A DNA stretch of 62,690 bases from Frigoribacterium sp. CFBP 13712 (GCF_014842255.1 NZ_JACYVH010000008.1:1-62690); one strand, 5' to 3'. Positions 51,047 through 59,337 are shown, numbered from the stretch's first letter. Numbers and translations are program-made. Notes: a model not told the origin generated them from the letters alone.

Positions 51047-51583
51047 ATGGCCATCTCACCCGACACGAAGAACTGGACCTGGGTGCTCGAACGCCCTTGC
51101 GACGAGTGCGGCTACGACTCGCGACGGATCGATTTCCGCGATGTTCCCGGGCTCGTTCGCGACAACGCCGCCGCCTGGCCCGCCGAGCTGGCCCGCCCCG
51201 ACGCTCGCGATCGCCCCGATGCGACGACGTGGTCGACCCTCGAGTACGGGGCGCATGTGCGCGACGTGTTCCGGGTGTTCGAGGAGCGCCTGGCGCTGAT
51301 GCTCGCCGAGGAGGCTCCGGCGTTCGCGAACTGGGACCAGGATGCGACCGCCGTCGACGACGACTACGCCGCGCAGCGGCCCGACGAGGTCGCGGCGGAG
51401 CTCGTCGCCTCGGCCGAGACCGTCGCGGCCGCGTTCGCCGGGGTGCGCGACGACCAGCTCGACCGTACGGGTCTGCGCAGCGACGGCTCGGCGTTCACCG
51501 TCGACACGCTCGCCCGGTACTTCGTGCACGACCCGGTGCACCACCTGCACGATGTGCGCCGATCGGGGGCTGCATCGAGGTGA
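51047..51583 (+). CDS. DinB family protein
   Basis: 178 aa four-helix-bundle protein of the DinB/YfiT type. The three metal-binding histidines of the family can be assigned to YGAHVRD, YFVHDPVHH and neighbouring helices. In actinobacteria these act as mycothiol- or bacillithiol-dependent S-transferases or have unknown roles. ATG 51047 has no strong Shine-Dalgarno. The last codons lie in a half copy of the palindromic repeat (51573). Confidence 0.88.
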   Translation: MAISPDTKNWTWVLERPCDECGYDSRRIDFRDVPGLVRDNAAAWPAELARPDARDRPDATTWSTLEYGAHVRDVFRVFEERLALMLAEEAPAFANWDQDATAVDDDYAAQRPDEVAAELVASAETVAAAFAGVRDDQLDRTGLRSDGSAFTVDTLARYFVHDPVHHLHDVRRSGAASR

Positions 51584-52033
51584 CGCGAACGGGGGTGTGG
51601 CTCGGGCGAACCGCATCGAAGTGACGCGAACGGGGGCTTGGGCGGCTCGGACTGCGCGTTTCGGGTCACCTCGACGGCGCAGGCGCGGCGCGGGCGCGGG
51701 CGGACCTGATCGAAGTGACGCGACCGGGGGCTTGGGTGGCTCGGACTGCGCGTTTCGGGTCACCTCGACGGTGCGGGCGGAGGCGCGGGCGGACCTGATC
51801 GAAGTGACGCGAACGGTGGCTTGGGTGGCTCGGAGTGCGCGTTTCGGGTCACCTCGACGGTGCGGGGGCGGTGCGCGGCGCGGGGCGCGGGGCGCGGGGC
51901 GCGGGGCGCGGGCGGCCCTGATCGAAGTGACGCGAACGGGGGCTTGGGCGGCTCGGAGTGCGCGTTTCGGGTCACCTCGACGGCGCAGGCGGCGCGGCGC
52001 GGCGCGCGGCGCGGCGGCGCGGCGCGCTGCGCG
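51573..52033. repeat. Tandem cluster of 62-64 nt palindromes with GC-only spacers
   Basis: A half copy at 51573-51591 is followed by four full copies at about 51613-51676, 51707-51770, 51798-51859 and 51921-51982. Each runs from ATCGAAGTGACGCGAACG through GGCTTGGG and GGCTCGGA to GCGTTTCGGGTCACCTCGA. Spacers are made of GCGCGGGGC runs; 51984-52033 is pure GC repeat. No gene is present in this 452-bp gap. Confidence 0.9.
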
Positions 52034-52035
52034 GC

Positions 52036-52425
52036 TCAGGGGCGGTGGCGGCGGATGCGGATCGGGCCCTTGGCGGTCGACGGGTCGACGACCGAGCCGC
52101 CCTGCGTGATGTCGACCTCGCCGGCCGCGACGAGCCGCCGGGCGGCGCGGCGCACCGGCTCCATGAGGCCGCGCCAGGCGTCTTCGTCATCGGGGTGCAG
52201 CGAGCGCGCGACGTCCGACGGGCAGATGCTCGACGTCGCGGCGCGCTGCGCCAGCAGGTCGCGGATCCGCTGCTCGAGCTCGCGATCGTGGGCGGTCACC
52301 TTGTGCTTGCGGCACGCGTCGCTGCAGTAGGCCACGTCGTCCCAATTCGACGCCCACTTCTTACGCCACTCGATGCGTCGGCCGCACGAGCGGCAGGTCT
52401 TCGACTCGGGCGTGGCGGGGCTCAT
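52036..52425 (-). CDS. DUF2256 and DUF3253 domain protein
   Basis: 129 aa. A zinc-ribbon-like DUF2256 domain occupies residues 8-42 (KTCRSCGRRIEWRKKW, then CSDACRKHK), and a DUF3253 winged-helix-like domain the remainder (ICPSDVARSLHPDDEDAWR). The fusion is common in actinobacteria and cyanobacteria; function is unknown. ATG 52425 is the only start that keeps the whole zinc motif. The GC-only end of the palindrome cluster abuts its stop. Confidence 0.88.
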   Translation of the reverse strand: MSPATPESKTCRSCGRRIEWRKKWASNWDDVAYCSDACRKHKVTAHDRELEQRIRDLLAQRAATSSICPSDVARSLHPDDEDAWRGLMEPVRRAARRLVAAGEVDITQGGSVVDPSTAKGPIRIRRHRP

Positions 52426-52496
52426 GGTGACAGTCAACGCGGCGGAGGCTGCGAGCGTTCCCGGCACCGTGCCTCCTCGGCTGCGTGCTCTGCGGC

Positions 52497-53612
52497 TCAG
52501 GCCGATCCGAGCTGGCGGAATCGCGCGGGCACCTCGCCGTCCTCGACCAGGTCGACCAACAGCTCGCCGACCAGCGGCGTGAACTTGAAGCCGTGCCCCG
52601 AGAACCCGGCCCCGACCACGAGCGGGCCGACGCGGTCGAGCACGAAGTCCTCGGTGTCGGTCGACGTGTACGTGCAGCTGATCGGGTCGGCCGTCTCGGC
52701 GTCGACCCCGGGCAGCCACTCGCGGGCGTAGCGCCGCAGCGCCTCGAATTGCACGGGCTCGGGCCGGTAGCTGCGCGCATCGGGGTCGGTCACCGGGCCC
52801 GTCCTGTGCCAGCCGGCTTTGACCCCCTCGCCCGGCGTGAGCATGCCGTAGACCGGCCCGTACCACCACGCGTCGTCGCCGCCGTCGGGGTCGGGGCGGT
52901 GGTTGAAGCCGGGCCAGACGGCGTCGTCGTCGGTGACCCGGAAGTGCGCCGGCTGCTCCTGCGTCACGACGAGGCGAGGGAGGCGCGCGAGACCGCCGAC
53001 GAGCCCCTCCGTCCACGCACCGGCGGTCACGACGACCCGGGGCGCGAGGTACTCCTCGTCGGCGGTGACGACGCGGGCCCGGTCGTCGCCCTCGATCTCG
53101 ATGCCGGTGACGGGTGTCGACCAGCGGACCTCGGCGCCCAGCTCGGTCGCGACGCGCTCGAAGGCGGCCAGCGCGTCGGCGGCGCGGATACGACCGCTGT
53201 CGGGCACCCAGAGCACGTCGGTCTCGAAGCGGAGGCCCGTCCAGCGGCGACCCGCGTCGCCGGGCGCGACGAACTCGCTGTCGACGCCCCGTTCGGCGTG
53301 CAGCTCGCGCATGCGGCGCAGCATGTCGGGGCGACCGTGGTTGACGACGCCGACGAGGTCGAGCAGCGGGGTGTCGGTGACGACCGCGAGCTCGTCCCAC
53401 AGAGTGCGGGCGCGGGCGACGAGGTCGACGTACTCGCCGTCGTCGTAGGCGATGTTGAGGTTGCGGGTCGTGCCGTGCGAGGCGCCGTGGTGGTGGCCGC
53501 GCTCGAAGCGCTCGAGCAGCACGACGTCGTGCCCGCGGACGGCCGCCTGCCAGGCGGTGGCGAGGCCCATCGCGCCTCCTCCGACGACGACGAGATCGAC
53601 GGTGCGTGCCAT
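52497..53612 (-). CDS. solA: FAD-dependent N-methyl amino acid oxidase (sarcosine/N-methyltryptophan oxidase-like)
   Basis: 371 aa. N-terminal dinucleotide-binding motif VVVGGGAMGLATAWQAA, and the segment ISCTYTSTDTEDFVLDR whose Cys is in the position of the covalent FAD link in monomeric sarcosine oxidase. GFSGHGFKFTPLVGE closes the active site. It should demethylate an N-methyl amino acid, giving formaldehyde and peroxide. ATG 53612 has AGGAGG seven bases upstream, part of a CAGGAGGCGC dispersed-repeat copy. The leader beyond is a GGTGGT-rich tract. Confidence 0.9.
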   Translation of the reverse strand: MARTVDLVVVGGGAMGLATAWQAAVRGHDVVLLERFERGHHHGASHGTTRNLNIAYDDGEYVDLVARARTLWDELAVVTDTPLLDLVGVVNHGRPDMLRRMRELHAERGVDSEFVAPGDAGRRWTGLRFETDVLWVPDSGRIRAADALAAFERVATELGAEVRWSTPVTGIEIEGDDRARVVTADEEYLAPRVVVTAGAWTEGLVGGLARLPRLVVTQEQPAHFRVTDDDAVWPGFNHRPDPDGGDDAWWYGPVYGMLTPGEGVKAGWHRTGPVTDPDARSYRPEPVQFEALRRYAREWLPGVDAETADPISCTYTSTDTEDFVLDRVGPLVVGAGFSGHGFKFTPLVGELLVDLVEDGEVPARFRQLGSA

Positions 53613-53714
53613 GGTGCGCCTCCTGGGTGGGGTGGGGTGTGTGGTGGTCGTGTGGGTGGTGGTGGTGGTCGTGTGGTGCGGGGTTCGAGTGAGCGTACGG
53701 GAGGGGGTCGAGTG

Positions 53715-53778
53715 CGGCGGGTCGGTGTCCTCGACGGCGGGTCAGCGCTGACCCGCCACGGATGAAAGGGACCCGCCG
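53715..53778. repeat. 64-nt palindrome, copy 5
   Basis: Core GGCGGGTCAGCGCTGACCC is unchanged; middle arms have diverged most. It sits between the solA leader and the ribokinase stop, both genes on the minus strand. Confidence 0.88.
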
Positions 53779-53810
53779 CAGCCCGGCCTGGTGCTCAGGC
53801 GGCTCGGCCG

Positions 53811-53843
53811 AGGAGGCGCGGGGAGCCGAGGAGGCGCGGGTCG
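53811..53843 (+). repeat. Direct pair of the dispersed repeat before the ribokinase stop
   Basis: GCCGAGGAGGCGCGGGGA (53811 core) and GCCGAGGAGGCGCGGGTCG (53829 core) are tandem, 18 nt apart, ending 7 bp from the ribokinase stop codon at 53850. Confidence 0.85.
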
Positions 53844-53849
53844 CCCCGG

Positions 53850-54884
53850 TCAGTCGAGCGCGTCGACCTCGGCCCGGGTCGGCACCGAGCGTGCGGCCCC
53901 CTCGCGCCCGACGGCGACGGCCGCCGCCCGGGACGCCGTCTCGAGCGCGTCGCTCCAGAGGTCGTCGTCGGCGAGCGACGCGACGATGTAGCCGATGAAC
54001 GTGTCGCCGGCCGCGGTCGTGTCGACGACCTCGACGCGGTGGGCCGGCTGCTCGACGGGGTGCCCCTCGCCGACGAGCATCGACCCGTCGCCGCCGAACG
54101 TGCAGAGCAGACGGACGCCGAGCCGGTCGGCGAGGTCGGCGGCGGCGGCGCGGGGGTCGTCGGGCACGGCGGTGTCGGCCTGCGCGGCGGCGCCGTGCTC
54201 GGCGGCGCCGTGCGCGGCGGCGCCGTGCGCGGCGGCGCCGTGCGCGGCGGCGTCGGCCTGCGGGTCGGCGTCGTGCCCCGCGGCGCCCTGCGCCTCGGCC
54301 TCGAGGAGGTCGGCGAGCTCGCTGCCGTTGACGACGAGCAGGTCGAGGTCGTCGACGATCGTCAGCACGCGAGGGTCGGACGGCGCCGAGTTGAGCACCA
54401 CGAGAGCGCCGCGTTCCTGACCTGCACGGGCGGCGGCCGCGGTGATCTCGAAGGGCACCTCGAGCTGCAGGACGACGATGTCCCCCTCGCGCACCTCCTC
54501 GAAGGAGGCGCGCACGGCGTCGGCGTCGATCGCACCGTTCGCGCCGGGGACGACGGTGATCAGGTTCTCGCCCGACGAGTCGACCGAGACGATGGCCCGG
54601 CCGGTCAGCTCGTGCTCGATGCGGGCGACACCCGAGGTGTCGATGCCCTCGGCCTCCAGAGCGGCGACGAGCTCGTCGCCGGCGGGGTCCGTGCCGACCG
54701 CTCCGACGAAGCGCACGGCGGCACCGGCGCGGCGGGCGGCGACGGCCTGATTGGCGCCCTTGCCGCCGGGCTCGCGGCGAGCGCCGGTGGCGGTGATGGT
54801 CTGGCCCGGCGCGGCGTGCTCGACCACGGTGAGCCGCAGGTCGTCGTTGATGCTGCCGACGACGTGGACGGTGTGCGGGGCCAT
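53850..54884 (-). CDS. rbsK: Ribokinase (PfkB family)
   Basis: 344 aa, cytosolic. It phosphorylates D-ribose to ribose 5-phosphate. PfkB signatures are GGKGANQAVAARRAGA and DTTAAGDTFIGY with the catalytic Asp. It is longer than the usual 305 aa because of an AAHGA repeat insert at about residues 205-235. No ribose transporter adjoins it; it could accept another sugar or nucleoside. ATG 54884 follows AGGAGGAACC on a G-rich leader. Confidence 0.92.
   Translation of the reverse strand: MAPHTVHVVGSINDDLRLTVVEHAAPGQTITATGARREPGGKGANQAVAARRAGAAVRFVGAVGTDPAGDELVAALEAEGIDTSGVARIEHELTGRAIVSVDSSGENLITVVPGANGAIDADAVRASFEEVREGDIVVLQLEVPFEITAAAARAGQERGALVVLNSAPSDPRVLTIVDDLDLLVVNGSELADLLEAEAQGAAGHDADPQADAAAHGAAAHGAAAHGAAEHGAAAQADTAVPDDPRAAAADLADRLGVRLLCTFGGDGSMLVGEGHPVEQPAHRVEVVDTTAAGDTFIGYIVASLADDDLWSDALETASRAAAVAVGREGAARSVPTRAEVDALD
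54181..54255 (-). repeat. In-frame 15-nt tandem repeat in ribokinase
   Basis: Five near-identical units of GCGGCGGCGCCGTGC encode AAHGA repeats in a surface loop of the sugar kinase. Confidence 0.85.
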
Positions 54885-54996
54885 GGTTCCTCCTGGTCGC
54901 GGGGCGGGCTGGGCGGGCTGGGCGGGGCGGGCTGTGCGGGCGGGCGGGGCGAGCCCGCGGGGGCCCCGGCGATGCTATCGCCGGCCGCTGAGCCAT

Positions 54997-55058
54997 GACG
55001 CCAGGAGATCGACACGACGCCACGTATAAGGCTGGCGTCGTGTCCATCTCCTGGCGTC
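54997..55058. repeat. 26-bp inverted repeat in the ribokinase/55310 divergent gap
   Basis: Arms at 54997-55022 (GACGCCAGGAGATCGACACG onward) and 55033-55058 pair with one C-C mismatch around a 10-nt loop (CGTATAAGGC). It is not seen elsewhere in the window. It lies 113 bp upstream of the ribokinase start, in a 425-bp region without genes. Confidence 0.85.
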
Positions 55059-55170
55059 GAGCGGGCGGTGCGCGCGGCCGCCCCGAAGTGGGCACAAACC
55101 GCACCCCCGGCGGTGGCGAATGCATGACGGGTAAGCAATGCAACGGGCACGCCACGTCGATTCGGGTTCG

Positions 55171-55231
55171 GCGGGGTCTCCGGGCCGGTCCGCGCGAAGC
55201 GATTCGCGCCTCCGGCCCGGCCAAGCCCCGC
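55171..55231. repeat. Long GC-rich hairpin upstream of the 55310 gene
   Basis: Stems GCGGGG/CCCCGC, CGGGCCGG/CCGGCCCGG and GCGCGAA/TTCGCGC (55192-55198 with 55203-55209) stack into one imperfect hairpin with a GCGA tetraloop. Its place, 79 bp before the start of the next gene, suits a transcriptional terminator or attenuator. Confidence 0.65.
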
Positions 55232-55309
55232 TGCCGAGTCACTCTGCAGTCGCGCCGGAGACGACTCGCGAGGGATCCGCCTCCGCCTGCCGGGAGCGAG
55301 TCTTGATCG

Positions 55310-55828
55310 ATGAGCACCGTCGATCCGACCCTCCGCAGTCAGCTCCTCCGGTTCGGAGCGCTCGTGTTCGTCTCCGCCTCGATCATCGCCGCGTTCGTCG
55401 TCGTCCCGATCTTGGTCGTGCAGGCGGAGATCGACGAGCCCGGCGAATACGGCATCTGCAACGGCCTGGCCCCGACGTGCCACGACGTGCCCCTCGAGAC
55501 CATCGCCGACGCGAGCGGCGTCGACTTCCCGGCGGGTTCGATGGTCGTGTCGTCGAGTGCGGTTCCGAGCTCGTTCAAGGGGATCGACTACCTGCAGGCG
55601 GTGGTCTCGGTGCCCGACGGCTCGATGCCCCTCGAGGCGGTCGTCGACCTGCCGCTGTCTCCGAGCGCCGACGATTCGGTCGTCGGATCGTCGCTCGAGG
55701 AGTGGGGTGCCGAGTCGATCGTGGTGCTCGCCGACGGGACCGGATACCTGTCGATCGGCCTCGGCGCGACGCCGGGCGCCCGACCCGACCTCGTCTCGGT
55801 CTGGAAGCGCCTCAGCAGTCGGAGCTGA
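55310..55828 (+). CDS. Single-pass membrane protein of unknown function
   Basis: 172 aa. A helix at residues 14-40 (FGALVFVSASIIAAFVVVP) anchors the protein; the remaining 130 residues face outward. The external part is acidic with a Cys pair (GICNGLAPTCHDV) near the membrane and no recognised domain. ATG 55310 follows GGGAGCGAG weakly. It is followed by two terminator-like inverted repeats. No link with the flanking genes is seen. Confidence 0.7.
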   Translation: MSTVDPTLRSQLLRFGALVFVSASIIAAFVVVPILVVQAEIDEPGEYGICNGLAPTCHDVPLETIADASGVDFPAGSMVVSSSAVPSSFKGIDYLQAVVSVPDGSMPLEAVVDLPLSPSADDSVVGSSLEEWGAESIVVLADGTGYLSIGLGATPGARPDLVSVWKRLSSRS

Positions 55829-55843
55829 CCCGGGCGACAACCC

Positions 55844-55899
55844 CGAGTGGTCAGAAGACGCTCTTCGTTCGAGGGCGAACGACATCTTCTGACCACTCG
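55844..55899. terminator. Inverted repeat of the TGGTCAGAAG family, copy 2
   Basis: Outer arms CGAGTGGTCAGAAGA (55844-55858) and TCTTCTGACCACTCG (55885-55899) are perfect; an inner CGTTCG/CGAACG stem closes the loop. It shares the outer arms with 32426-32483 and lies again between convergent genes. Confidence 0.75.
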
Positions 55900-55948
55900 A
55901 CCTCGGGCTAGGGGCCCGGGGCTCGAAGGGGCAGGCAGATCCGCGCGC

Positions 55949-55976
55949 GGCTATTACGCACTCACGCGTAATAGCC
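55949..55976. terminator. Perfect 11-bp hairpin next to the hutD end
   Basis: GGCTATTACGC (55949-55959), loop ACTCAC, GCGTAATAGCC (55966-55976). It begins 18 nt past the hutD stop on the minus strand, so it probably ends the hut transcript. The AT-rich core stands out in this GC-rich region. Confidence 0.7.
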
Positions 55977-55994
55977 CGAGAGCACGCACACCAC

Positions 55995-56621
55995 CTAGGA
56001 GGCGCGGGTCGGCTCGATCACGGCCAGCGCGATCACCGCGGCCCGGCCGGTGAGCTGCACCGCACCTCCTGAGGGGATGACGACCGCGTCGTGCAAGGCC
56101 AGCGCGCCGTGAGCCGGCGACGAGACGTCTCCCTCGACGACCACCGCCACCGTCCAGGACGAAGGCGAGGCGGGCGAGCCGGGCGAGCCGGGCGAGCGGA
56201 GCGTCAGCTCGCCGTCGAGGTGCCGCGCGACGAGCGTGCCGGCGGCCGAACCTCGCCCCGTCATCAGGTTGAGGTCGAGGCCCGTCCCCCGCACGTCGAC
56301 GGCCTCGACGGCCGACTCGCCCGCGAAGGGGAGCACGTCGAACGCCTCGCCGCGCACCCGCCGCCCGTCGATCACGAGATCGAGACCGGCGGGTGACAGG
56401 GGCATCAGCAGGCGATCGACTCCGGCGAACTCCGAGAACGGGGCCGAACGGTCGATCGTCGCGATGCTGATCCGCCAGGCCGGCTCGGTCGCAGGTCCGC
56501 CCTCTGCGGGCGGGCCCTCGGCTACGACGGTCGTCGTCCCGGCCCCGTTCCGCCACGGTACGACGTCCCGGGCCGACGCCCGCAGCACAGACGGCTCGCC
56601 GGCAGCCCCCTCGCTCCCCAT
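55995..56621 (-). CDS. hutD: HutD family protein
   Basis: 208 aa bicupin-like protein. Motifs VVPWRNGAGTTTVVAEG, RISIATIDRSAPFSEFAGVDR and LNLMTGRG are those of HutD, which accompanies histidine-utilisation genes and is thought to limit urocanate or formylated intermediates. ATG 56621 overlaps the hutI stop (TGATG). The last four residues and stop (TRAS) are encoded by a dispersed-repeat copy (55997-56011). Confidence 0.92.
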   Translation of the reverse strand: MGSEGAAGEPSVLRASARDVVPWRNGAGTTTVVAEGPPAEGGPATEPAWRISIATIDRSAPFSEFAGVDRLLMPLSPAGLDLVIDGRRVRGEAFDVLPFAGESAVEAVDVRGTGLDLNLMTGRGSAAGTLVARHLDGELTLRSPGSPGSPASPSSWTVAVVVEGDVSSPAHGALALHDAVVIPSGGAVQLTGRAAVIALAVIEPTRAS

Positions 56622-57820
56622 CAGAACGCCCGCCCCGACACGCGCTCCCCGCCGCGCCAGACCGCCTCGACCAGCGGCACCCCCGGCCGGTACGCCAGGT
56701 GCACGTACGACGGCGCGTCGAGCACGATCAGGTCTGCCGCCGCACCCACCGCGAGGCGTCCGACGTCGGTGCGGCGCAGGGCGGCCGCTCCCCCGGCGGT
56801 CGCCGACCAGAGCGCCTCGGCCGGGGTCATCCGCATGTCGCGCACGGCGACCGCGATGCAGAACGGCAGGCTCGTCGTGTAGCTCGACCCGGGGTTGCAG
56901 TCCGCCGCCAGGGCCACCGTGGCCCCGGCCGAGAGCAGTCGCCGCGCGTCGGGGTAGACGGCTCGGGTCGAGAACTCGGCCCCGGGCAGCAGGGTGGCCA
57001 CCGTCGTGGACCCGGCCAGCGCCTCCACGTCCTCGTCGCTCGCGTAGGTCACATGATCGGCCGACGCGGCCCCTAGCTCCACCGCGAGCTGGATCCCGCC
57101 ACCCGGCGCCAGCTGACCGGCATGGAGGCGCGGCGTCAGCCCCGCCGCCATCCCCGCCGTGAGGATCGCCCGCGTCTGATCGACGTCGAACGCGCCGACG
57201 TCGCAGAACACGTCGATCCACGTCGCCAGCGGCGCGCACGCGTCGAGCATCTCGCCCATGACCAGCGCGACGTAGTCGTCGGCCCGCCCCGCGAACTCGG
57301 CCGGCACGACGTGCGCCCCCAGGAAGGTCGACTCGGTCGTCACGGTGCGGACGGCCTCGAGGCTCCGCCGCTCGTCGTCGATGCTGAGCCCGTAGCCCGA
57401 CTTGCTCTCGAGCGTCGTGGTGCCCTGCCGCAGGGCCTCGTCGGCGAGACGCCGCACCGATCGCGCCAGGTCGGTGTCGCTCGCCGCCCGCGTGTGCGCC
57501 ACGGTGCTGCGGATGCCGCCGGCCGAGTACGACTCCCCCGCCATCCGCGCCGCGAACTCGTCGGACCGGTCGCCCGCGAACGCGAGGTGGTTGTGACTGT
57601 CGACGAAGCCGGGCACGACGGCCCGCCCGCCGAGGTCGACGACCTGGTCGACGCCCGAGGGGAGGCGCGTGGCCGGGCCCGTCCACCGCACCCGATCGCC
57701 GTCCATCACCACGGCGGCGTCGAGCACGACATCGAGCGGCCCGCTCGACGCCTCGGCGTACTCGTGCACGGGGTCGTTCGTGACCAGCTGCGAGATGCCG
57801 GTCAGGGCGGTGACGGTCAT
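56621..57820 (-). CDS. hutI: Imidazolonepropionase
   Basis: 399 aa amidohydrolase that opens imidazolone propionate to N-formimino-L-glutamate. Metal-binding [24 protein letters not shown] and [13 protein letters not shown] are intact. ATG 57820 overlaps the hutF stop (ATGA). Confidence 0.96.
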   Translation of the reverse strand: MTVTALTGISQLVTNDPVHEYAEASSGPLDVVLDAAVVMDGDRVRWTGPATRLPSGVDQVVDLGGRAVVPGFVDSHNHLAFAGDRSDEFAARMAGESYSAGGIRSTVAHTRAASDTDLARSVRRLADEALRQGTTTLESKSGYGLSIDDERRSLEAVRTVTTESTFLGAHVVPAEFAGRADDYVALVMGEMLDACAPLATWIDVFCDVGAFDVDQTRAILTAGMAAGLTPRLHAGQLAPGGGIQLAVELGAASADHVTYASDEDVEALAGSTTVATLLPGAEFSTRAVYPDARRLLSAGATVALAADCNPGSSYTTSLPFCIAVAVRDMRMTPAEALWSATAGGAAALRRTDVGRLAVGAAADLIVLDAPSYVHLAYRPGVPLVEAVWRGGERVSGRAF

Positions 57821-59337
57821 GCGGAGGGATCCTCTCGGAGGGTTGACAGGGGCTCGTCCACAGGCGGCAGCACCGCCTCGATCGCCGACCGCAGGGCGGC
57901 ACCCGGGGAGGCGACCCGCGCATGCACCCCGTCGCGCACGACGATCTCGCCCCCGACCACGACGGTCGACACGTCGGCCGCCGTGGCGCCGAACACGATC
58001 GACTCGAGCAGCGAATCGCGCCGAGCGTCGGCCAGGCGCACCGAGTCGAGCGACACCGTCACGAGGTCGGCGAGGGCTCCGGGTTCGAGCAGCCCCGCGT
58101 CGTCCCAGCCGAGCGAACGGGCGCCCTCGACGGTCGCGGCGGACATCAGCCGTGCGGCGCCGAACCAGCCGCGCCGGTTGCTGACGAGACGCTGTCCGGT
58201 CTCGATGCCCCGCGCCTCCTCGAACAGATCGATGACGGCGTGGCTGTCGCTGCCGACGGTGAGCGGCACGCCCGCCTCGACCAGCTCGCCCGCGGGGCCG
58301 ACGCCGTCAGCGAGATCGCGCTCGGTCGTGACGCAGAAGCAGGCCCAGGCGTCGCCGGCCGCGAGATCGGCGACGTCGTCTTCGGTCAGGTGGGTGGCGT
58401 GCACGGCGGTGGCCCGGTGGTCGAGCACGCCGTGTCGGCGCAGCAGCGCGACGGGGGTGGAGCCGAGGAGGCGCGCGCAGTCCGCATTCTCGGCCGGCTG
58501 CTCGGAGACGTGCACGTGCAGCGGGGCGTCGCGCCCACGAGCCCACCCGGCGACCGTGGCCAGGTCTCGTTCGGGCACGGCTCGCACCGAGTGCACGGCC
58601 GCGCCGACGACGACGGTCGGGCCGCTGAGCGCCTCGCGCACGGCGGTCGCCCGTTCGGCCCAGGCCGCGACCGTGCCGTCGCCGAAGCGGATCTGCGCCG
58701 GCGAGAGCGGCACGTGCACCGGCTCGGCGGAGGGGTCGACGACCGGCTCGGCGGAGGGGTCGTCGGCCGGCTCGGCGGAGGGGTCGTCGGCCGGCTCGGC
58801 ATCCGACTCGGCGGCTGGCTCGGACGCCGGTGCGAACCCGCCCACCAGGTAGCAGGTGTCGAGCAGCGTCAGGCGGATGCCCGCCGTCGCGGCGGCCCGG
58901 GCGAGCGCCCGCGACATGGCGAGCGGGTCGTCGTGCGGCGTGCCGTCGGCGGTGTGATGCACGTAGTGGAACTCGCCCACCGTCGTCACCCCGGCGAGCA
59001 CCATCTCGGTGAAGACGGCCGTGGCCAGGGTCTCGTAGTTCTCGGGCGTCAGCCGCCCGGCGACCGAGTACATGACGTCGCGCCAGGTCCAGAAGCTGCC
59101 GCTGCCGACCTGGGTCCGCCCCCGCAGCGCCCGGTGGAACGCGTGCGAATGGGCGTTGACGAGACCCGGCAGCGTCACGCCGCGCAGCTCGATCGAACCG
59201 GTGGGAGGCGCGGCCACGTCGTCGACCACCGACACGATCCGGTCGCCCACGACCTCGACGACCGCGCCGTGCCGGATGTCGCCGACCCCGGTCCACAGAT
59301 GCTCGGCCCAGAACGTCGACGTGCCGGCGCCGGTCAT
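57817..59337 (-). CDS. hutF: Formimidoylglutamate deiminase
   Basis: 506 aa amidohydrolase that converts N-formimino-L-glutamate to N-formyl-L-glutamate and ammonia, the two-step branch of histidine breakdown. Metal motifs [38 protein letters not shown] and [16 protein letters not shown] are present. It is about 50 residues longer than usual because of a PADDPSAE repeat at about residues 180-210. ATG 59337 overlaps the M20 stop (ATGA). The next enzyme, HutG, is not in the window. Confidence 0.95.
   Translation of the reverse strand: MTGAGTSTFWAEHLWTGVGDIRHGAVVEVVGDRIVSVVDDVAAPPTGSIELRGVTLPGLVNAHSHAFHRALRGRTQVGSGSFWTWRDVMYSVAGRLTPENYETLATAVFTEMVLAGVTTVGEFHYVHHTADGTPHDDPLAMSRALARAAATAGIRLTLLDTCYLVGGFAPASEPAAESDAEPADDPSAEPADDPSAEPVVDPSAEPVHVPLSPAQIRFGDGTVAAWAERATAVREALSGPTVVVGAAVHSVRAVPERDLATVAGWARGRDAPLHVHVSEQPAENADCARLLGSTPVALLRRHGVLDHRATAVHATHLTEDDVADLAAGDAWACFCVTTERDLADGVGPAGELVEAGVPLTVGSDSHAVIDLFEEARGIETGQRLVSNRRGWFGAARLMSAATVEGARSLGWDDAGLLEPGALADLVTVSLDSVRLADARRDSLLESIVFGATAADVSTVVVGGEIVVRDGVHARVASPGAALRSAIEAVLPPVDEPLSTLREDPSA
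58719..58801 (-). repeat. In-frame 24-nt tandem repeat in hutF
   Basis: Three to four copies of GGCTCGGCGGAGGGGTCG with a 6-nt linker encode PSAEPADD-type repeats in a loop of HutF. Confidence 0.85.

Noticed and set aside
51573-52033. CRISPR array from regularly spaced repeats
   Set aside because: The repeats are long full palindromes, spacing is irregular, spacers are simple GC runs similar to one another, and no cas gene is near.
54995-55306. A 103-codon plus-strand frame in the ribokinase/55310 gap
   Set aside because: It runs through two inverted repeats, is Arg/Pro-rich and has no ribosome-binding site.
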